Shown: positions 33,188 to 37,024 of the stretch, one piece after another
Position numbering within the stretch: the stretch's first letter is position 1
How the letters are laid out: every line of letters begins with the position of its first letter
DNA from: an uncultured Collinsella sp.
GTDB taxonomy: Bacteria; Actinomycetota; Coriobacteriia; Coriobacteriales; Coriobacteriaceae
Assembly (NCBI GenBank): GCA_902494295.1
Contig: CABUSL010000006.1
Location: 1 to 37,024 of the forward strand
Direction: 5' to 3'
Length of the DNA stretch: 37,024 nt
The notes under the pieces: model-generated
Told to the model about the DNA's origin: nothing
Databases searched by the model: none
The model's input: the letters and a program-made list of their open reading frames with translations, nothing else
Made by a program: the position numbers and the translations under genes

Positions 33188-34600
33188 ATGGACGCAACCG
33201 CAATTATCCTCGCTGCCGGCGAGGGCACCCGCATGAAGTCGAACCACTGCAAGGTTTCGCACAAGATCCTGGGCAAGCCCATGGTCCAGTGGATCGTCGA
33301 CGCTACCATCAAGGCCGGCTGCAGCCGCGTCGTGGTCGTCATCGGCAGCCACGCCGACGAGATGCGCGCCCTGATCGACGGCGCCTACGCCAGCAGCGCC
33401 ACCAAGGTCGAGTGCGTCGAGCAGACCGAGCGCCTTGGCACCGGTCACGCCGTGAAGGTCGCACTCGAGGCCTGCGGCATCACCGAGGGCCCGGTCGTCG
33501 TGCTCAACGGCGACTTGCCGCTCATCACCGCCGACACCGTCGCCAAGTTCGCACAGACCGTCGCCACCGGCGAGCTCGCCTGCACCGTCATGACCATGAC
33601 CCCGCCCGACCCCTTCGGCTACGGCCGCATCAAGCTGGGCGCCGACGGCCAGATCGAGCGCATCATCGAGCAAAAGGACTGCACGCCCGAACAGGCCGCC
33701 ACGCTGCTCGAGTGCAACGCCGGCTGCTACGCCTTCGACGGCGCGCAGCTCGCCGCCCACATCAATGAGATCGGCAACGACAACGCGCAGTCCGAGTACT
33801 ACCTGCCCGACATGCTCGAGATCCTCAAAGGCCACGGCCAGGCGGTCTCCATCTTCCACTGCGACGACTACCGCGACGGCCTGGGCGTCAACAGCCGCAT
33901 CCAGCTCGCGCAGCTCACCGCCATTGCGCGCGACCGCATTAACGAGCACTGGATGGCCGAGGGCGTCACGTTCATCGATCCCACGCAGGCCTGGATCGGC
34001 CCCGATGCCGTCATCGGCCGCGACACCGTCGTGTGGCCGCAGACGCACCTGATCGGCCACGTCACCGTGGGCGAGGAGTGCCAGCTCGGCCCCAACAGTC
34101 GCCTCACCGACACCACCGTCGGCAGCGGCTGCACCATCGATGAGACCATCGCCATCGAGGCCGTCATCGAGAACGGCGTCGACTGCGGCCCGCGCGCCTA
34201 CCTGCGCCCGGGCACCCATATGCTCGACGGCTCCAAGGCCGGCACGCACGTGGAGATCAAGAAGTCCACGATCGGCGAGGGCTCCAAGGTGCCGCACCTG
34301 TCCTACATCGGCGACACGACCATGGGCTCCGGCGTCAATGTCGGCGCGGGCTCCATCACCTGCAACTACGACGGCGTCCACAAGCACAAGACCGTCATCG
34401 GCAAGGATGCCTTCATCGGTTCCGACACCATGATGGTCGCGCCCGCCCAGATTGGCGACGGCGCACTCGTGGCCGCCGGCTCCGTCATCACCGAGCCGGT
34501 CCCGGCCGACGCACTCGGTCTGGGCCGCGCCCGTCAGGTAAATATTGAGGGCTGGGCCGCCGATTATCGCCGCCGTCTGCACGAGGACGACGAGGCATAA
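33188..34600 (+). CDS. glmU: Bifunctional UDP-GlcNAc pyrophosphorylase / GlcN-1-P acetyltransferase
   Basis: This 470-aa enzyme makes UDP-GlcNAc for cell-wall synthesis. The N-terminal nucleotidyltransferase begins ATAIILAAGEGTRMKS, with QTERLGTGHAV and the VLNGDLPLI block. The C-terminal left-handed beta-helix has RPGTHM, GSKAGTHVEIKKS, HLSYIGDT, GVNVGAGSITCNYDGVHKHKT and MVAPAQIGDGALVAAGSVI with the acetyltransferase histidine. AGGAG lies five bases before the ATG. A strong terminator follows, then prs. Confidence 0.95.
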   Translation: MDATAIILAAGEGTRMKSNHCKVSHKILGKPMVQWIVDATIKAGCSRVVVVIGSHADEMRALIDGAYASSATKVECVEQTERLGTGHAVKVALEACGITEGPVVVLNGDLPLITADTVAKFAQTVATGELACTVMTMTPPDPFGYGRIKLGADGQIERIIEQKDCTPEQAATLLECNAGCYAFDGAQLAAHINEIGNDNAQSEYYLPDMLEILKGHGQAVSIFHCDDYRDGLGVNSRIQLAQLTAIARDRINEHWMAEGVTFIDPTQAWIGPDAVIGRDTVVWPQTHLIGHVTVGEECQLGPNSRLTDTTVGSGCTIDETIAIEAVIENGVDCGPRAYLRPGTHMLDGSKAGTHVEIKKSTIGEGSKVPHLSYIGDTTMGSGVNVGAGSITCNYDGVHKHKTVIGKDAFIGSDTMMVAPAQIGDGALVAAGSVITEPVPADALGLGRARQVNIEGWAADYRRRLHEDDEA

Positions 34601-34615
34601 CGTTTCGCCAAGCAC

Positions 34616-34649
34616 AAAAGGAGCTGTTCCCTGGGGACGGCTCCTTTTT
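34616..34649 (+). terminator. Intrinsic terminator of glmU
   Basis: AAAAGGAGC and GCTCCTTTTT pair around an inner TTCCC/GGGA stem with the CTGGGGACGG core, giving a stem of about 14 bp with flanking A- and T-runs that may work in both directions. It lies just past the glmU stop codon. Confidence 0.85.
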
Positions 34650-34792
34650 CTATCGTGACCTGCGCGGCCGGATGAGTGGTCGGTTCGTGTCCGTTGACGG
34701 TAAAGACGTTATCAAGACCCGATTAACCCCGCCGCACGGTTACAATGCAAAAAGGCATCTATATGGCATTCGATGTATAAAGGAGAAGGGTA

Positions 34793-35779
34793 ATGCCGAT
34801 TAATGATCCCGAGAAGTCGGAGAATATGCGCAAGTCCATCCGCGTGTATTCCGGTTCCTCCAACCGTCCCCTCGCTCAGAAGATCGCTGAGTACCTTGGG
34901 GTCGAGCTTTCGGGCCTTACGCTAAAGCAGTTCGCCAACGGTGAGATTTACGCCCGCTACGACGAGACCGTCCGCGGCGCCGACGTCTTCCTGATTCAGT
35001 CCGTGGCCGGCGGCAACGTCAACGACATGCTCATGGAGCTGCTCATCGCCACCGACGCTGCCAAGCGCGCATCCGCCCGCTCCATCACCGCCGTTATCAC
35101 CCACTACGGCTATGCCCGCCAGGACCGCAAGGCCGGCCCGCGCGAGCCCATCACCGCCCGCCTCGTCGCCAACCTGCTCGAGCGCGCCGGCGTCGACCGC
35201 ATCATCACCCTCGACCTGCACCAGGGTCAGATCCAGGGCTTCTTCGATATCCCGGTCAACCACCTGTCCGCACTGCCGCTGTTTGGCCAGTACTACAACG
35301 CCATGAACTTCGACACCGACAACCTGGTTGTCGTCTCCCCCGACGTGGGTCGTGCCAAGGCCGCCAAGAAGCTGTCCGACATGCTCGGCTGCGACCTGGC
35401 CATCGCCCACAAGGGCCGTCCGCGCCACAACGCCGCCGAGGTCATGGGCATCATCGGTGACATCAAGGGCAAGACCTGCGTCATCAACGACGACATGATC
35501 GACACCGCTGGCACCCTGTGCGCCAACGTCAAGGAGCTCAAGGCTATGGGCGCTGGCGACATCTACGTCTGCGCCACCCACGGCATCTTCTCCGGTCCGG
35601 CCATCGAGCGCCTGAACGACGCCCCGATCGTCGAGTGCGTCGTCACCGACGCCATTCCCGTCGAGGTCGGCGGCAAGATCAAGACCATCTCGGTCGCCGA
35701 GGAGTTCGCTCAGGCCATCTCCGCCGTTTACCACGAGGAGCCCGTCTCCACGCTCGTCGGCGGCGACTTCGCGCTGTAG
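34793..35779 (+). CDS. prs: Ribose-phosphate pyrophosphokinase (PRPP synthase)
   Basis: This 328-aa class I PRPP synthase makes PRPP from ribose-5-phosphate and ATP for nucleotide, His and Trp synthesis. It shows SGSSNRPLAQKIA, FANGEIYARYDETVRG, DLHQGQIQGFFDIPV, VVSPDVGRAKAA, HKGRPRHN and the PRPP loop VINDDMIDTAGTL. GGAGAAGG lies before the ATG. The first 12 residues (to MRKSIRVYSG) are a family-unusual extension, and a start at the internal ATG is possible. A TACAAT at 34741 may be a -10. Confidence 0.95.
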   Translation: MPINDPEKSENMRKSIRVYSGSSNRPLAQKIAEYLGVELSGLTLKQFANGEIYARYDETVRGADVFLIQSVAGGNVNDMLMELLIATDAAKRASARSITAVITHYGYARQDRKAGPREPITARLVANLLERAGVDRIITLDLHQGQIQGFFDIPVNHLSALPLFGQYYNAMNFDTDNLVVVSPDVGRAKAAKKLSDMLGCDLAIAHKGRPRHNAAEVMGIIGDIKGKTCVINDDMIDTAGTLCANVKELKAMGAGDIYVCATHGIFSGPAIERLNDAPIVECVVTDAIPVEVGGKIKTISVAEEFAQAISAVYHEEPVSTLVGGDFAL

Positions 35780-35807
35780 TCGCATCGTCCTTGTAACCCG
35801 GCGCATC

Positions 35808-35886
35808 GCCGTCGGAACAGAAGAAACCCCCCGCGCTCCCCCTTGCTTCGCAAAGGTCGCGCGGGGGTTTCTTCTGTTCCGACGGC
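35808..35886. terminator. Very long hairpin terminator after prs
   Basis: Arms 35808-35836 and 35859-35886 form a 28-bp stem with a single one-base bulge (GTCGGAACAGAAGAAACCCC / GGGGTTTCTTCTGTTCCGAC core). Each arm has a TTTCTTCTGTT-type stretch that can act as a U-tract. It ends prs and probably shields 3' ends between prs and pth. It is unusually long for an intrinsic terminator. Confidence 0.75.
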
Positions 35887-36003
35887 TCGCTCTGCCGCGG
35901 CCGTGCTTTTGTCTGGTGGGATTTCGCTGAAACGAAGTCTCGCCTTCGGCGGGCGTGGTAGCCTTTGTCGTTGATTGAACTATTTACGTAACGGAGGACA
36001 AAC

Positions 36004-36633
36004 ATGGCAGCTACACAGCCGCTTAAGATTCGCATGGTTGCCGGGCTTGGCAACCCTGGCGAGGAATATGCCGAGACCCGCCACAACGCCGGCTTTAAGG
36101 CGATCGACGAGCTGGCCCGTCAGGCCGGCGTCACGTACTGGAAAAACCAGGCCGGCGCCGAGGTCGCGCTCATCAATATCAACGATGCCGAGGAAGAGGG
36201 CGGCAAGCGCCAGATCGTGCTGGTCAAGCCGCAGTCGTATATGAATACCTCGGGTGGCCCCATCTCCAAGCTCTGCCGCGAGTACAAGATCAAGGCCGAG
36301 GAGCTGCTCGTCATCCACGACGAGCTCGATATTCCCGCCGGCGACGTCCGCGTTAAGGTGGGCGGCGGCCACGCCGGTCACAACGGTCTGCGTTCCATCA
36401 TCGACAAGATGGGCAGCCGCGACTTTAGCCGTATCCGCACCGGCATCGGCAACCCTCCCGGCAAGATGGCCGTCGCCGACTACGTTCTTAAGCAGCTGCG
36501 CGCCCGCGAAGCCGAGGATTTCCAGGACACCTGCGCCCGCGCCGCAGATGCCGCCGGTCTGGCCATCGTCCACGGCGTAATCTACGCCCGCGATCACGTA
36601 AACGGCGCCGCTTCCGCCAACGGCAAGCACTAA
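36004..36633 (+). CDS. pth: Peptidyl-tRNA hydrolase
   Basis: This 209-aa enzyme releases peptides from stalled peptidyl-tRNAs. It has VAGLGNPGEEYAETRHNAGF (catalytic His), LVKPQSYMNTSGGP, LLVIHDELDIPAG, GGGHAGHNGLRSI and SRIRTGIGNPPGKM. GGAGG lies eight bases before the ATG. It is the third gene of the rightward glmU-prs-pth series, a common neighbour set, but each gene has its own hairpin. Confidence 0.95.
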   Translation: MAATQPLKIRMVAGLGNPGEEYAETRHNAGFKAIDELARQAGVTYWKNQAGAEVALININDAEEEGGKRQIVLVKPQSYMNTSGGPISKLCREYKIKAEELLVIHDELDIPAGDVRVKVGGGHAGHNGLRSIIDKMGSRDFSRIRTGIGNPPGKMAVADYVLKQLRAREAEDFQDTCARAADAAGLAIVHGVIYARDHVNGAASANGKH

Positions 36634-36651
36634 AACCTACCATTTAGGGAT

Positions 36652-36813
36652 GTTTATTTTGGCAGGTTTCATCTGCGGAAACGCCGCGGCGGCTGCGTCG
36701 CAATAAACCCTGTGCCGCTATACATATGCAACGCTCCAAAGGGGGCCGGCCTCACCGAAGCGCGAAGCCGACCCCCTTTGCCGTTTTGCCTGATAAAACC
36801 TGCCAAAATAAAC
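36652..36813. repeat. Inverted repeat enclosing a terminator hairpin after pth
   Basis: GTTTATTTTGGCAGGTTTCATC (arms 36652-36673 and 36792-36813, one mismatch) encloses a stem at 36737-36780 (CAAAGGGGG...CCCCCTTTG with inner GGC/GCC). A third partial TTTGGCAGGT lies at 36822-36832. The layout, long arms around a terminator-like core, resembles the elements at 6530 and 29290. The stretch 36634-36890 holds no gene. Confidence 0.65.
36737..36780 (+). terminator. Hairpin terminator-like stem after pth
   Basis: CAAAGGGGGCCGGC pairs with GCCGACCCCCTTTG (one mismatch) around a 16-nt loop. The U-tract is weak (CCGTTTTG follows), so it is a probable terminator of pth. Confidence 0.6.
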
Positions 36814-36894
36814 CTCTCCCCCTTTGGCAGGTCGAAGTGGATAAACCCTGCTCCCAACCGCCGAAGACACACGTAAGTGACATGTCCATGAGGG

Positions 36895-36900
36895 TATAAT
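36895..36900 (+). promoter_or_regulatory. Candidate -10 box (TATAAT) for the 3' truncated gene
   Basis: A perfect TATAAT lies about 105 bp upstream of the last ATG in the window. No good -35 hexamer is present at 16-18 bp, so the call rests on the -10 alone. Confidence 0.35.
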
Positions 36901-37005
36901 TTGCACCGTATGTCTGCACAACGCCTGTGCGCGTACGGTTTTATTCGGGCTACCGTCCATTTCCGTGGAGGCACGGTTCGGCGGCCCTAACAAGAGAGGG
37001 GTTCT

Positions 37006-37024
37006 ATGTATAAGATCCTGGAGA
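37006..37024 (+). CDS. Start of a gene truncated by the window end
   Basis: ATG follows GAGAGGGG at good spacing and gives only the codons for MYKILE before the sequence stops. The product cannot be determined from six residues. MYKI(L/V)E openings occur in dihydroorotate dehydrogenase-like electron-transfer (NfnA-type) proteins, but this is only a hint. Confidence 0.4.

Noticed and set aside
33110..34615. Long minus-strand ORF opposite glmU
   Set aside because: It is a shadow of the GC-rich glmU codons; glmU itself has all catalytic motifs.

Overview
The window reads as a chromosomal segment of a high-GC, anaerobic, Gram-positive actinobacterium. The best fit is a gut Coriobacteriia member of the Collinsella type. 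This is inferred from the GC-rich codon use, the LPxTG pilin-like adhesin, the Ech-type membrane [NiFe] hydrogenase, the clostridial-style flavin enoate-reductase-like enzyme and the ECF transporter. No rRNA is present, so the genus is an inference from gene content.

Layout. (1) 0.1-6.3 kb: one very large surface protein (vWA domain, about ten FctA/Spy0128-like pilin domains, LPTTG anchor) transcribed leftward, with four TGAGACA motifs in its upstream region. (2) 6.76-12.37 kb: a compact leftward operon for an Ech-type energy-converting [NiFe] hydrogenase in the order EchAB(fused)-EchC-EchD-EchE-EchF. (3) 12.65-15.53 kb: an orphan double-HTH protein and a 676-aa OYE-like flavin/4Fe-4S oxidoreductase. 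(4) 15.5-16.2 kb: a non-coding stretch holding two regularly spaced palindromic arrays. (5) 16.2-23.5 kb: a defence and mobile-element island with a truncated AlbA_2/HATPase protein, an Abi_2 (HEPN) abortive-infection protein, C-terminal remnants of a radical-SAM SPL-family gene and a tyrosine integrase meeting head to head, then an operon of an MmeI-like type IIL restriction-modification enzyme followed by an Mrr-type endonuclease. The island abuts an initiator tRNA-fMet gene. (6) 24.0-29.2 kb: housekeeping genes coaX, a degenerate biotin-ligase-like gene, a folP-folK fusion, a sirtuin and xthA. (7) 29.2-29.7 kb: a mosaic of palindromic intergenic repeats. (8) 29.7-33.0 kb: an ECF transporter operon (T, fused double ATPase, S). 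(9) 33.2-36.6 kb: glmU, prs and pth rightward, each followed by a hairpin, and at 37.0 kb the first codons of another gene.

How the genes work together. The Ech operon would couple oxidation of reduced ferredoxin to H2 evolution and ion translocation, a typical energy module of a fermentative anaerobe. The ECF operon imports one vitamin-like substrate. coaX and folPK serve cofactor synthesis. glmU, prs and pth are core functions. The 16-23.5 kb segment is accessory anti-phage material.

The most unusual non-coding signals are the six alternating 16-bp half-sites at about 40-bp spacing (15672-15887), four TTCCGGACAT-type half-sites at about 20-bp spacing (16007-16075), and a terminal-inverted-repeat element present twice (6530-6683 and 29536-29703). 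All calls come from reading the sequence. No database search was run.
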